A stretch of 64,000 bases of DNA from positions 1 to 64,000 of the forward strand of contig NZ_RXYK01000012.1 in assembly GCF_003968655.1 (NCBI RefSeq), given 5' to 3'. This DNA comes from Chlorobium phaeovibrioides (GTDB lineage Bacteria; Bacteroidota; Chlorobiia; Chlorobiales; Chlorobiaceae). The notes beneath the pieces are model-generated. The model ran no database searches. It saw only the letters and a list, made by a program, of their open reading frames with translations, and was not told the origin of the DNA. Positions 8,244-18,097 of this stretch are shown piece by piece. The translations under genes and the position numbers were made by a program. Position 1 is the first letter of the stretch, and each line of letters begins with the position of its first letter.

Positions 8244-10219
8244 AGCTCACCGCTTTTACCATAATAGGTAAACGCTTTTGCATCCTTGAATGCCTTTTTC
8301 ATCTGGAACAGGTATGCTCTTCCAGGCGCTCCGTTCGGATCGGTCCATAAGAGAGGGAGCTCTTTGTCGCCATAGACCAGTGATATTCCCTCCTTAAGCG
8401 TCGTTTCATCTCCCCAGTAGAAATCTATAACCTGCGCCAATCCGGTGTCGAGGTTGGTCAGTTGGATCATGCCAGCAAGATAGCGGGTCTCGCCTGAGTT
8501 CCGCAACATGAGGGATGCTGTCGGTTCATGCAGGGTGAAGTCTATCGAGTGTTTTCTGCTTTCACGGACAATGTTGGTTTTGCGCATTGGTCTGTTGTGA
8601 AGCGGCCATGTGGTATCAGGGAACCAGTACCAGGGAGGCATGATGGGCGGATACATGCCCTTTTCGGGGAACCGGACGGCATAGGAGTCTTCCTGCCAGT
8701 CCGACAGGGTCACGCCGTCTGCAGATATGCTGATGCCATCGGTGCCGGGTAGTTCAGTGTCAATCAACTCAATTCTATAGCGCCCCGGAAGCAATGCCGG
8801 GGTTTTGATGTGTAAAGCGCCGTCTTTCGGAAGGAGGGCTCTGAATCCTCCATTGTTTGCCTCATAGAGCCGGAGGTTTTCACCGATGACCAGCCAAGAT
8901 TCCGGGTCCCGTGCTATGTTTTTTCCGGATGGGTTGAAATGATAGGCAAAGTCCATTCCGGATTGCTGCAACCCCTTATAGACTCCCGGATGCTTGACAT
9001 ACATTGCCAGTTTTTTGTCTTGATTGTTATCAAGATAGTCCGTGAATGCTTTTGCTTCCAGAAACAACGGATTATAGAACTTGAAATAGAAGTTGTGAGC
9101 TGCTTTTTGATGGATGGTGTTGTACAGAAAGAGGCTGGAGAGCACAACCAGCGCCCATCGGGAAGTTTTTGCTGTAATACCTGCAGTTGACCATTCCCGA
9201 GGTTGCAGCAGTTTGCTGAGTCCGTATGCGATGACTATCCAAGTGAGAATTTCAAGAGGATAAAAAAACCGGTAGGTATAGTTTGAGAGAGGAGAAATGA
9301 GAATCTGTCCAATGAGTGCCGCCATAAAGAGTGACAGGAGAGGGTATTTTTTCTCTTTCCATATCCAATAGAGCCCATAGACGACGAGGGGCGTGTAGAG
9401 GCCGTAAAAGTATTTGGAGAAATCGTGACGGCCTATGGTTTCCAGTATATCATTGAGGGCCGTAGCCGGCATGAGATTCTGGAACTCGACTTTCCTGTAT
9501 GAATTGAATGAAGATGTAAATGATGCCGGCAGGATGTGTTGCTGGTAAAGATATTCGCTTCCTATAAATATTACGCTCACGGCAAGCAGAAATGCCACTA
9601 ATTTTTTTATCCCGGGCAGGTTTCTCTTGAACAGCGTTTCATGGAGCAGAATTGCAACAACGATAAGGGAACCTAAATAAATGCCGGTGGAATGGGTGAC
9701 AAGCAAAAGGGCTAGAAGCGGCAGCCCATAGATATAGTGGTGCTTTGAGTAAAAAACAGCTCTTGCAGTCAAGAGAAACAGCATGATGGCGTAGAAGCTG
9801 GGGACGACCCAGAAAAAACCATGGTAGCTGCCTTTCCCCTCATGGAATGCAAAAAGTAGCAGGGCGATGACTGTAAAGAGGGCGGACGAATCGATTTTTT
9901 TTACAAGGCTGGTGATGGTAAGACCCATCAGGAAGATGCCGATATAGAAGTTGAGATGGAACATGCTTGTTGTCGAAATACCCATCAAGGACGCAAGCAG
10001 CCCGAATATGTATGGGTGTAGAATCTTGTTGATATTGCTTGGTGCAAGCGATGGGCTCGAAAGGGGGAACTCCCGGAAGAAGTCGATCTCTTGGATATAG
10101 AACGCTGAATCATTCAGCCCCAGCGGGCCGGGATGATTGTAGAGCATGAAGTAGATGCCGTACCACTGGACGAGGAGGAAGAAGAGGAGTGCTCCAGAGA
10201 TGGTGATTTTGTTTTTCAT
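8240..10219 (-). CDS. Large polytopic membrane protein, GT-C-like, paralog of 405-2426
   Basis: A 659-residue protein with about ten N-terminal membrane segments and a soluble C-terminal domain. The first periplasmic loop carries NHPGPLGLND, and EGKGSYHGFFWVVPSFYAI recurs almost unchanged from its paralog. The shared C-terminal part contains a GRYRIELIDT segment and reads like a beta-rich domain. It is the last gene of the minus-strand sugar operon and overlaps the preceding glycosyltransferase by ATGA. A transferase that uses a lipid-linked sugar, or a polymerase or ligase for the cluster's glycan, are the likeliest roles. All are inference from topology and context. Confidence 0.75.
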   Translation of the reverse strand: MKNKITISGALLFFLLVQWYGIYFMLYNHPGPLGLNDSAFYIQEIDFFREFPLSSPSLAPSNINKILHPYIFGLLASLMGISTTSMFHLNFYIGIFLMGLTITSLVKKIDSSALFTVIALLLFAFHEGKGSYHGFFWVVPSFYAIMLFLLTARAVFYSKHHYIYGLPLLALLLVTHSTGIYLGSLIVVAILLHETLFKRNLPGIKKLVAFLLAVSVIFIGSEYLYQQHILPASFTSSFNSYRKVEFQNLMPATALNDILETIGRHDFSKYFYGLYTPLVVYGLYWIWKEKKYPLLSLFMAALIGQILISPLSNYTYRFFYPLEILTWIVIAYGLSKLLQPREWSTAGITAKTSRWALVVLSSLFLYNTIHQKAAHNFYFKFYNPLFLEAKAFTDYLDNNQDKKLAMYVKHPGVYKGLQQSGMDFAYHFNPSGKNIARDPESWLVIGENLRLYEANNGGFRALLPKDGALHIKTPALLPGRYRIELIDTELPGTDGISISADGVTLSDWQEDSYAVRFPEKGMYPPIMPPWYWFPDTTWPLHNRPMRKTNIVRESRKHSIDFTLHEPTASLMLRNSGETRYLAGMIQLTNLDTGLAQVIDFYWGDETTLKEGISLVYGDKELPLLWTDPNGAPGRAYLFQMKKAFKDAKAFTYYGKSGEL

Positions 10220-11316
10220 CGCATGAGCTTGTCAAGCAGATTGAGTTCTTGTTCGGCTATGGTGCCAAGGGAATACTTGTCTATGGCAAATCCCCGGGCA
10301 TTATTGCTTAGGTGTTGTCTTAATGCTTCAGATGCCATGAGTTCTTCAACGGCTTCGCGTATGCCCCCGGTGTCGGTTGGGCAGAGCCAGCCGGTTTTCA
10401 GGTGGCTGATTATTTCCCGTATGCCGGGAGCGTCACCTCCGATGACAGGAAGCCCTGTCGCCATGGCTTCGATAAGGGTTTTAGGATGCCCTTCGTAGTG
10501 CGAGGGCAGCACGAAGATTTTCGATCGGTTCAGCCAATTGGGGAGATCCGGATTGGGGATGTTTCCCGGCCATTCAATATCCAGTTCGAGTCCCTGAGCC
10601 TGGGATTTGAGCTCATCTTCCAGCGGACCTTTCCCGATGATGGCGATTTTTAGCTTGAGGCCCTGCAACGCCTTGAGAAGGGTTTGAAGGTTTTTCTGGG
10701 GATTGAGTCGTCCAATAAAGAGAATGTCAATATCTTTTACTGAGGAAGAGGGGGCAAAGAGCTCAGTGTTGACATAGTTTGGTATGACGGTAACTTTGCC
10801 ATTTGTTCCTGAAATCCGTTTCTCAATGCTTTCCTGCATCATTGGCGTGGTGACCTCGATGCCGTCTGCTGCACTGAAAAGTTTTGACTCATAGTTGAGT
10901 GCCTCAATTGCCTGTTTAGAGTGTTCACCGCGTTCGCGCTCAATGAATTCAGAGTGCATGTAGCCGCACCGGGCGAGCAGCGGTTTGCGGTGGACTTGCG
11001 CTGCCCTGAGAGCCGTCAGGGCTCCGGGAGTCTGGTTCGATTTGATGATGTTTGTCCGGCGAAGCGTCCCGGCATGAAGGAGCGGGATCATTCTCGTGTA
11101 GATCGGTAGCGGCAGGCCGTATTCGTTGCAGAGGATTTCGATGCCCTCAAGACGGTCTTTGTAACGGATGCGGTCCTTTCGGCCGTATGTGACGAAAGAC
11201 ACCTTCGCTCCGGCGTCCATGTGTTTCCTGTAGAGCGCCACTTCACGCTCAAGCATGCCCACCCGGTCCCAGTCTTTCAGGGCGGTGTTATGGGTGAAGA
11301 AGAGCGTGAGGTGCAT
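10216..11316 (-). CDS. Glycosyltransferase family 4
   Basis: A 366-residue GT-B enzyme. The C-terminal half has the family signature: LFIGRLNPQKNLQTLLKAL and the EGHPKTLIEAMATGLPV motif with the E-x7-E pair that binds the nucleotide sugar. The N-terminal half carries few conserved residues. It adds one sugar to the growing glycan at the cytoplasmic face. The donor cannot be predicted. The stop codon overlaps the ATG of the GT-C-like gene, which indicates translational coupling. Confidence 0.9.
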   Translation of the reverse strand: MHLTLFFTHNTALKDWDRVGMLEREVALYRKHMDAGAKVSFVTYGRKDRIRYKDRLEGIEILCNEYGLPLPIYTRMIPLLHAGTLRRTNIIKSNQTPGALTALRAAQVHRKPLLARCGYMHSEFIERERGEHSKQAIEALNYESKLFSAADGIEVTTPMMQESIEKRISGTNGKVTVIPNYVNTELFAPSSSVKDIDILFIGRLNPQKNLQTLLKALQGLKLKIAIIGKGPLEDELKSQAQGLELDIEWPGNIPNPDLPNWLNRSKIFVLPSHYEGHPKTLIEAMATGLPVIGGDAPGIREIISHLKTGWLCPTDTGGIREAVEELMASEALRQHLSNNARGFAIDKYSLGTIAEQELNLLDKLMR

Positions 11317-11440
11317 TCCTGAAGGTGCTTCGTGGTTTTGGAGTATGTATGAATGTAGCTGATTGCCGGGGATTTCCCTTCGGGAATTATCGGGGTTAGG
11401 TGCTCATATGTTCATTCCGGCATACGCTGGGGGTTGTGTC

Positions 11441-12916
11441 TCAGCGTCGACTTTTCAGGCTGTATGAGGTAATGTCAAGATTCTCCATAGGATAGTGCAG
11501 CATAAGTGATCGTTGTGATGGAGTGTTCTCCCAGTTGCCCCTCATGACTTTAGCGACATATTCTCCGGTACGGTCCTTTACGTCTACTATTACATCCGTA
11601 TTGCTTGTGAATGTAGTTTCGTTGTTGAAGCAGAACATCGTGTCCAGATTTCCCGAGAGTTCCGCAATTGCAGGAATGAATGTTCCTGACGAGGCGACCA
11701 GGACTCTTGCACTAAGCAGGCACTCAATATCTTCTTTCAATGATCCTGACTTTCTGGTGACTGTTCCAGTTGAACTCCGGGCATAGTCAAGAAGGGGGAG
11801 GAGGACAGGATTGCCGTCATCTTCGCAGACGATGGTCACGCTGTCCCATTGTCCGCTTGCAAGGATCTTTTCGTAAAAAGAGAGCGGTGGTTGGCCATAG
11901 TCAGGATGGACTTTTTCGCCAACCCTGAACACGTCGCCTGCCCTGAGATGTATGACCAGATCCCTTTTACCTAAAGGCAAGGGAGCATTAAGTCGCAGGC
12001 ATTCTTGACCTAAAAAGGACGATATGGGCAATCGGTTCGGTGTGAGGACGTCAAAGAAATATTTTCTCTGAAAGAAGTCTCCGGCGAGGATCGATTTCCC
12101 CATCCTTGAGCATTCATCTGCGGATGGCGGGTTTTTGACCACGATGCCGTCACGGGTCGCGAACTGTTCCTGCAGGTACCAGAATCCCGGCAGCCAGATT
12201 TCCCTCACATTCAGGGTTTGGGCAAGGTTTAGTGCATTGCTTAGCTGGATAATGGTATTGCCGAATCGCGGGTTGGCCGTTACATGCAGCACCTCGGGTG
12301 ATTCGGTCCGCATGTTATTGCCGGCATTGTGGCTGTTCTTTCCTGATTTAAGCCGGTATTCATAGTCGGCATATGCCATCGGATGAACGCCAAGGTGGTT
12401 GCAGAACGCTATTTCCTCAGGCGAGAGCCTTTTTTTCTGGAAATAACGATGGTTGGGATAGCGCGCCAAATGGGCTTCCATAAGCGCCTGCGCCTCATCA
12501 AACTCCCCAAGCTTGCAGTGAGCATCAATGATGTGGCTCATTGCGCGAGCAGCCATGCCTGTGCTTCCGGCCTGAAGGATCTTTTTCCAGCTTGATTTCA
12601 CCTGATCCCACTCCTTCCGGGCTTCAGATATTTTGGCTCCCTCTTTCAGTAGCAGGACATTTTTCGGACTTCGGGCCAGCCCAGCGAGGGTAATCCTTTT
12701 CGCAACAGCAACATTGCCTCGCGTCCGATATTTTTTTGAAAGCAGAATGCAAGCCCATGATGGCAAACTGTGGGCCGCGGACTCCAGTCGGGCTGTTGAT
12801 TGATCATCATCAGGCGCAGACGCGCGGGTGATGATCAATCGTATTGTCTGCGCCCATGCAATGCCTTTTTGTTTCAGCGCCATTGCCGTTTCTTTGTGAG
12901 TACTCCTCGTCATCAA
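11441..12916 (-). CDS. TPR-like region plus fucosyltransferase-like domain
   Basis: The first ~170 residues are helical repeats of TPR type. Residues from about 205 onward form a separate domain beginning ANPRFGNTIIQLSNALNLA and containing VIHLRAGDVFR, the HxRxGD-like donor-binding motif of GT-B fucosyltransferases (GT11/GT23/GT65-like group), then YGQPPLSFYEKIL. A fucosyl donor fits the gmd and fcl genes three and four positions upstream. The start is uncertain: ATG at 12916, 12913 or 12883; none has a close Shine-Dalgarno. A 124-base gap separates it from the next gene, longer than most gaps in the operon. Confidence 0.65.
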   Translation of the reverse strand: MMTRSTHKETAMALKQKGIAWAQTIRLIITRASAPDDDQSTARLESAAHSLPSWACILLSKKYRTRGNVAVAKRITLAGLARSPKNVLLLKEGAKISEARKEWDQVKSSWKKILQAGSTGMAARAMSHIIDAHCKLGEFDEAQALMEAHLARYPNHRYFQKKRLSPEEIAFCNHLGVHPMAYADYEYRLKSGKNSHNAGNNMRTESPEVLHVTANPRFGNTIIQLSNALNLAQTLNVREIWLPGFWYLQEQFATRDGIVVKNPPSADECSRMGKSILAGDFFQRKYFFDVLTPNRLPISSFLGQECLRLNAPLPLGKRDLVIHLRAGDVFRVGEKVHPDYGQPPLSFYEKILASGQWDSVTIVCEDDGNPVLLPLLDYARSSTGTVTRKSGSLKEDIECLLSARVLVASSGTFIPAIAELSGNLDTMFCFNNETTFTSNTDVIVDVKDRTGEYVAKVMRGNWENTPSQRSLMLHYPMENLDITSYSLKSRR

Positions 12917-13018
12917 ATGCGTTTATCTTCTTGGGCGCCTCTCAACAGGTACATTCTCGTGCACCACATCTGTTTTGACTGGACGTCAATCGTTTTGTGT
13001 TTCTACGCTGAATGTGGC

Positions 13019-13843
13019 TCAAGCTGTTTCGCCAGTTTTTTCATGTGTCATGTATCGCTCTCGCAGGTACCATACCCATCTCATAAGAAAACGCTTTGTG
13101 CGCTTTTTAATGGTAAATGCTTCAGGGGCATACTTGTTCGCCCTTGTCCCCGAAACCCCTTCAACGAAAGGCGGGATGGGAAACAGTCCTTTGTAAATAG
13201 AAAACCCGTTGTTTATTACGATATCATGAAAAGAATGCTCTAGGTAGTAGCCCTCCTCATCACGAACATCACGAACATCACGGTAAGCTTCAAGAAAATG
13301 CTTTACATAGAGTTCTTTCTTGATAATGTAGAATCGGCTGTCGAAAGCAGTCGAAACAATGCGTCGAATGGATAGCTGATGCCTTATCTTCAGTTCGAAC
13401 TGGAATTCATGGTTCCAGTGGCGCATAATCTCGATAAAATTGCCGACCCATAGCTTGCTGGTGCATTTGGCAAAAACCTCGGCATCCCGCAATATATGGG
13501 AGTGTTCAAGGGCGTAGTTGACAATTTCACCCTCACCGAACCCTTTTCCGTAAAGTGCTACTTTTCGGGCATCATTGCTGAAACTAAGGCATTCAACGTT
13601 TGCTGCGGGAAACCGCTCTCTGACAATCTCTGAAAAATCGAAATTTGATCCGTCACACAGGACGATAGTCAAATCCGGAGCAATGGCCAGCCACTGCGCG
13701 AGTGCATGGATTGTCAGTTCTATGCGTCGTTCGGCGTCGTTCAGGACAACAAATGGTGCCGATACACGAACGGCAGAGGTGACAAGAAGGGGGGGGAGTC
13801 CAGACTGCATCGTCGAATGTTTTTTGAAAGAGCATGATTGCAT
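13019..13843 (-). CDS. Glycosyltransferase-like protein, unassigned
   Basis: About 274 residues. The sequence VLNDAERRIELTIHAL, then VLCDGSNFDF and a GEGEIVNYALEHS / FAKCTSKLW stretch, resembles small GT-A-like sugar transferases that scan a list of coordinates and test a sugar state, but I cannot name the family. No membrane segment is visible. The frame opens at 13885 inside gmd; the ATG at 13843, just after the gmd stop, is the more likely start. A 9-base direct repeat at about 13261-13279 encodes the duplicated DVR triplet. The operon position supports a role in glycan assembly. Confidence 0.55.
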   Translation of the reverse strand: MQSCSFKKHSTMQSGLPPLLVTSAVRVSAPFVVLNDAERRIELTIHALAQWLAIAPDLTIVLCDGSNFDFSEIVRERFPAANVECLSFSNDARKVALYGKGFGEGEIVNYALEHSHILRDAEVFAKCTSKLWVGNFIEIMRHWNHEFQFELKIRHQLSIRRIVSTAFDSRFYIIKKELYVKHFLEAYRDVRDVRDEEGYYLEHSFHDIVINNGFSIYKGLFPIPPFVEGVSGTRANKYAPEAFTIKKRTKRFLMRWVWYLRERYMTHEKTGETA

Positions 13844-13853
13844 CGTATCGTCG

Positions 13854-14948
13854 TCACTCCCTGTAATCCAAGGCCTTATAGCCATGTTTTTTTACCAGGG
13901 TATCCCTCTGGGCAAGGGTCATATCTTCTCGAACCATTTCCGAAACCAACTCTTCGAAAGTCGTCTTCGGAACCCAGCCCAGACGATTCCTGGCTTTTGA
14001 TGCGTCACCAAGCAGGGTTTCAACCTCGGTAGGCCTGAAATAACGGGGATCAACCCTGATGATCCGCTTGCCGTCCTGATCTATGCCGTGTTCTTCCACA
14101 CCGCATCCCTGCCAGCCGATGTTCATATCCAGCTCTTTAGCCGCGGCGTTGATAAACTCACGGACACTGTATTGCACTCCAGTGGCAATGACATAATCCT
14201 CAGGCTTATCCTGCTGTAGCATCAGCCATTGCATCTCGACATAATCCCGGGCATGTCCCCAGTCGCGTTTTGCGTCAAGGTTGCCGAGATAGAGGCAATC
14301 CTGCAGGCCGAGTTTGATCCTGGCGAGCGCACGGGTGATTTTGCGGGTTACAAAGGTTTCGCCGCGTATGGGGCTTTCGTGGTTGAAGAGAATGCCGTTG
14401 CAGGCGTATATGCCGTAGGCCTCACGGTAGTTGACCGTGATCCAGTATGCGTATAGTTTGGCGACTGCGTATGGACTGCGGGGGTAAAACGGCGTCGTCT
14501 CTTTTTGCGGTGTTTCCTGAACCAGTCCGTATAGCTCCGACGTGCTTGCCTGGTAGAACCGGGTTTTTTTCTCGAGTCCCAGTATGCGGATCGCCTCGAG
14601 AACCCGCAGGGCGCCGAGCGCGTCGGAATTGGCGGTATACTCCGGTTCCTCAAAGCTGACAGCAACATGGCTCTGTGCCGCAAGGTTGTATATCTCGTCA
14701 GGTTGTGTCTGCTGGATAACCCTGATAAGGCTGGATGAGTCAGTCATGTCTCCATGGTGAAGGAAAAACCTGACGTTCTGCTCATGCTGATCCTTATAGA
14801 GGTGATCAATACGGGCGGTATTGAAAAGGCTGCTTCGTCTTTTGATGCCATGGACCTCATAGCCTTTTTTTAGGAGCAGTTCAGCGAGATAGGCTCCATC
14901 CTGGCCGGTGATGCCGGTGATCAGCGCGACTTTTTTTTGTTCGCTCAT
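13854..14948 (-). CDS. gmd: GDP-mannose 4,6-dehydratase
   Basis: Converts GDP-D-mannose to GDP-4-keto-6-deoxy-D-mannose, the first step to GDP-L-fucose. It is a short-chain dehydrogenase-type enzyme of 364 residues with the NAD(P) motif [17 protein letters not shown] at the N-terminus, the [15 protein letters not shown] block, the catalytic YAVAK motif ([10 protein letters not shown]) and WGHARDYVE near the substrate pocket. The length is typical (about 345-373). It is encoded directly after fcl in the same operon, with only 15 bases between. Confidence 0.97.
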   Translation of the reverse strand: MSEQKKVALITGITGQDGAYLAELLLKKGYEVHGIKRRSSLFNTARIDHLYKDQHEQNVRFFLHHGDMTDSSSLIRVIQQTQPDEIYNLAAQSHVAVSFEEPEYTANSDALGALRVLEAIRILGLEKKTRFYQASTSELYGLVQETPQKETTPFYPRSPYAVAKLYAYWITVNYREAYGIYACNGILFNHESPIRGETFVTRKITRALARIKLGLQDCLYLGNLDAKRDWGHARDYVEMQWLMLQQDKPEDYVIATGVQYSVREFINAAAKELDMNIGWQGCGVEEHGIDQDGKRIIRVDPRYFRPTEVETLLGDASKARNRLGWVPKTTFEELVSEMVREDMTLAQRDTLVKKHGYKALDYRE

Positions 14949-14963
14949 ATGTTTCGTGTGTTA

Positions 14964-15932
14964 TTATCGGCTGCGGTTTGCCGAGATTATAAAATCTTGA
15001 TATGCTAACTTCAGCCCCTCTTCAATGCCGATAGCCGGCTTCCATCCCAGTGATTGGATCAGGGTGCTGTCCATCAGCTTCCTCGGCGCGCCGTCGGGTT
15101 TACTGGCGTCGAAGCTTATGGTTCCGTTGTATCCAACGGTGTCGGCGACGAGGGTTGCAAGTTCTTTAATGGGTATGTCTTTCCCTGCGCCGACGTTGAT
15201 ATGCTGCTGCATAGGGGATGTATGGGCGTCATATGATGCTTTGTCGAGGTGCATCACATGCACCGATGCCGATGCCAGGTCATCCACATAGAGAAATTCG
15301 CGCCTGGGGTTTCCGCTGCCCCAGACCATGACTTCTGGATCATTGTTTGTTTTGGCTTCATGGAACCGCCGGAGCAGCGCGGGGATGACATGCGAGTTTT
15401 CGCGATGGTAATTGTCGCCTGGTCCATAGAGATTCGTCGGCATCACGCTGCGGAAGTCGGCTCCATACTGGCGGTTGAAGCTTTCGCAGAGTTTGATGCC
15501 GGCAATTTTCGCTATTGCATAGGGTTCGTTCGTCGGTTCCAGTTTCCCTGTCAGCAGCGCATCTTCCTGCATGGGCTGGGGGGCCAGTTTCGGGTAGATG
15601 CAGCTTGAGCCGAGAAAAAGGAGCCGTTCGGTGTCATATTGATGGGCCGCTTGGATGATATTTGCCGCAATCATCAGGTTGTTGTATATGAAATCGGCTG
15701 GAAACGTGTTGTTTGCATGGATACCACCGACCGTTGCAGCAGCCAGGTATACCTGATTGGGTTTTTCCTTCCTGAAGAACTGCTGGACATCCGACTGCCG
15801 TGTGAGGTCGAGTTCCCTGCGGCTACGGGTGACAATGTTTTCGCATCCGTTTTTTTGCAGCAGTCTGGCAATAGCCGACCCAACCATGCCCTGATGTCCT
15901 GCGATGAATATTTTAGCTGAACGCTCGCTCAT
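14964..15932 (-). CDS. fcl: GDP-L-fucose synthase
   Basis: Epimerises and reduces GDP-4-keto-6-deoxymannose to GDP-L-fucose. The 322 residues show the Rossmann motif [10 protein letters not shown], the SSCIYP block and the YAIAKIAG catalytic Tyr-Lys pair, and the [10 protein letters not shown] motif typical of Fcl/WcaG. It pairs with gmd immediately downstream, so this operon can make GDP-fucose from GDP-mannose. GDP-mannose itself must come from genes outside the window. Confidence 0.96.
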   Translation of the reverse strand: MSERSAKIFIAGHQGMVGSAIARLLQKNGCENIVTRSRRELDLTRQSDVQQFFRKEKPNQVYLAAATVGGIHANNTFPADFIYNNLMIAANIIQAAHQYDTERLLFLGSSCIYPKLAPQPMQEDALLTGKLEPTNEPYAIAKIAGIKLCESFNRQYGADFRSVMPTNLYGPGDNYHRENSHVIPALLRRFHEAKTNNDPEVMVWGSGNPRREFLYVDDLASASVHVMHLDKASYDAHTSPMQQHINVGAGKDIPIKELATLVADTVGYNGTISFDASKPDGAPRKLMDSTLIQSLGWKPAIGIEEGLKLAYQDFIISANRSR

Positions 15933-15957
15933 TCTCTTGTGTTGTGATCGTTTCGTT

Positions 15958-16968
15958 TTAGGCTTTCCTCAGGTATTTGAGCAATAGCCGTGCATGCAAA
16001 TAGCTTAAGGGGGAAAGGCGTTTTGTGGCGTATGTTCTCTCGGCGACTCTTCTGTAAATCGCTGTGATGAAATCAATGTAGAGGGTCGCCACCTCGGTCA
16101 TGCTGAGAACATTGATATTTGCCCTGTATGCGTCGATGTGCCTTGCGATGTTCCCGATAGTCTGAAGGACATCTTCTGTTCCATTAAAGAGGAGGCCGTT
16201 TCCGTTGAGGAGTTCCGGGTAGCTTGAGTTGTTCCTGGCTACGGCAGGCAGTCCGCAGTGGAGCGCTTCCAGAAAGCTGTTGGAGCATGGTTCTCCCTGG
16301 CTTGCAGCAATGAATATGTCGTGTCCTCTCAGCAGGTCGGCCAGCTTTTCAGAGGGCTGCGGGGAGATGGCGTTTATGTTGCGGAACGATGTCTCGGTAT
16401 TTCCGACGAATGTCATTGAGTACGTGCTGAAGTCAAGGTGATCGTCAAGATAGTTGAAGATGTCAAAACCCTTTCGGGGATTTGATGACCATGTCGTGGC
16501 AATCAGCCGGATTTTATTGTCTGCTCTTTGGTGCCGGCCCTGGGTGGCATGGAAAATCATCGGGTCAGGGGCATTGATGATGCAGGTTTCATGGCGGTTC
16601 TTTCCCATCCCCTGGCGGTACGACTCATTGCGGCTCCATTTCGACTGGAACACCGTTCCGTCGGCAATGAGCCTGTTGCAGTAGAATATCGCCCTGTCGG
16701 TGGCAATGCCCGAGTCTCCCCTGGTATGGAAGAGCGGCCCGTCCACCCTGTGAATGAAGACCTTCTTCGGATACTTCCGTTTCAGCTGAAGAGCCTGTTT
16801 CTGAAACTGGTGGCTGTTGAACAGGATGACATCGGCTGTTTCGGGAGTTTCTGCATTCAGCCCCTGCGCCACGAATTGTGTTTTCAGCGCCTTCAAAAAC
16901 TGATTTCCGCCTCCCCATGGCTTATCGGAGAATTCCCATAGGATATGAATGCGTGGGCGTTGTGACAT
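15958..16968 (-). CDS. Glycosyltransferase family 4
   Basis: A GT-B enzyme of about 336 residues. [21 protein letters not shown] is near the start, the donor site is [20 protein letters not shown], and PELL follows. The ATG at 16968 fits the domain start; an upstream ATG at 17013 overlaps the preceding gene by 11 bases and adds 15 residues. Neither has a strong Shine-Dalgarno. It probably adds a hexose or deoxyhexose to the glycan. Specificity is unknown. Confidence 0.85.
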   Translation of the reverse strand: MSQRPRIHILWEFSDKPWGGGNQFLKALKTQFVAQGLNAETPETADVILFNSHQFQKQALQLKRKYPKKVFIHRVDGPLFHTRGDSGIATDRAIFYCNRLIADGTVFQSKWSRNESYRQGMGKNRHETCIINAPDPMIFHATQGRHQRADNKIRLIATTWSSNPRKGFDIFNYLDDHLDFSTYSMTFVGNTETSFRNINAISPQPSEKLADLLRGHDIFIAASQGEPCSNSFLEALHCGLPAVARNNSSYPELLNGNGLLFNGTEDVLQTIGNIARHIDAYRANINVLSMTEVATLYIDFITAIYRRVAERTYATKRLSPLSYLHARLLLKYLRKA

Positions 16969-17002
16969 ATGGATGTGCTGAATCAATTTTTTCTTTCCCG
17001 GA

Positions 17003-18076
17003 TCAGTCGACATAGCCTTTCATAAAGGATTTCCATGCGGAGAGCTGATTTGTATAGGCGTTGGCTTTGGCGGTCAGGATGCCGTTTTGGACAACAGTGG
17101 CTTGTTGCGCTTTGTCCTGCATAACGGCAAGTGTCCAGTGCGCCAAAGCTTCTGCATCCTCAATATCAGCGAGAAAGCCGTTATTTCCATGCTCGATGAG
17201 ATCCGTGGCCTGTCCTACCCCGGTGCTGATGAGCGGTACCCCGCTGGCCATTGATTCGAGTACGGCCTTGGGGCCGCCTTCATCTCTTGATGAGATGACA
17301 TAGGCATCAAGCGCATGATAATATTTTCCGATGTCAAGGTAGTCGTTCAGGAAGTGGTGGGCGAAGGGAATGCCCAGCCTGTCCAGTCCGTTTTTCACAT
17401 ACCCCCTTGCCGGACCTGTCAGCAGCACGAAAAGCCCCTGAACCTCATCCTTCAGGATTTCCATCGCTTTCAGAAATATGTCGGGGCCCTTCTCCATTTT
17501 CGGTTCCAGCCCTTCGCTCCAGCCGTTGCCGTCTTTCTGGAACGATCCGATAACAACCGCGCTTTCAGGGATGCCGAGCGCAGCCCGCCGCTGTTTTTTC
17601 TGCCCGGGTCCGGCAGGGCTGAAGTGATCAAGGTTGATCCCGATGGGTATTCGGAACACTTTTTCGTGTGCAATCCCGGTGTCCAGCACAGTCTCTTCCA
17701 TGAACCGGCAACTGACCTGGATCCTGGAAATATCCTCATGGTGCTGACGGATGGTTTTGAGCATCCCCCTCGATTTATCGTCCCATGCCGGATTGCCGTG
17801 GTAGTAAGGGAACGCGATGCGGCAGTCGGGTTTCTGCCAGTTCTCCAGAAACTCATAGCGGCTCATGTTGAAGAAGCACTGGCCCTTCATGAGCCGCCGG
17901 TATTTTGCATCGATGACATGGATGCCGAGTTTTCGGCAGATAGCGGTGAGTTCCACGGCGTCCCAGTAGAGGCTCCAATTAGCATTGTCCCCCTTTATGA
18001 AGAGTCGGGTATGGGGGGGCCAGAATATCGATTCCAGTCCGGATTTCAGGTATTGCGGGGCGTTTTTGAGTTTCAC
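17003..18076 (-). CDS. Glycosyltransferase family 4
   Basis: A 357-residue GT-B protein. The C-terminal domain shows the phosphate-binding region GSFQKDGNGW, a long middle block and DEGGPKAVLESMASGVPL, the E-x7-E nucleotide-sugar motif. The N-terminal half begins with an amphipathic stretch that may touch the membrane. It is cotranscribed with its neighbours on both sides, with a 21-base gap upstream. Confidence 0.88.
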   Translation of the reverse strand: MKLKNAPQYLKSGLESIFWPPHTRLFIKGDNANWSLYWDAVELTAICRKLGIHVIDAKYRRLMKGQCFFNMSRYEFLENWQKPDCRIAFPYYHGNPAWDDKSRGMLKTIRQHHEDISRIQVSCRFMEETVLDTGIAHEKVFRIPIGINLDHFSPAGPGQKKQRRAALGIPESAVVIGSFQKDGNGWSEGLEPKMEKGPDIFLKAMEILKDEVQGLFVLLTGPARGYVKNGLDRLGIPFAHHFLNDYLDIGKYYHALDAYVISSRDEGGPKAVLESMASGVPLISTGVGQATDLIEHGNNGFLADIEDAEALAHWTLAVMQDKAQQATVVQNGILTAKANAYTNQLSAWKSFMKGYVD

Positions 18077-18097
18077 TTTTGCTCTTCAGTCTGTTGG

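Noticed and set aside
13255-13285. Short tandem repeat CACGAACAT
   Set aside because: Only two 9-base units, in frame, giving DVRDVRD; too short to be a phase-variable tract and not a CRISPR.
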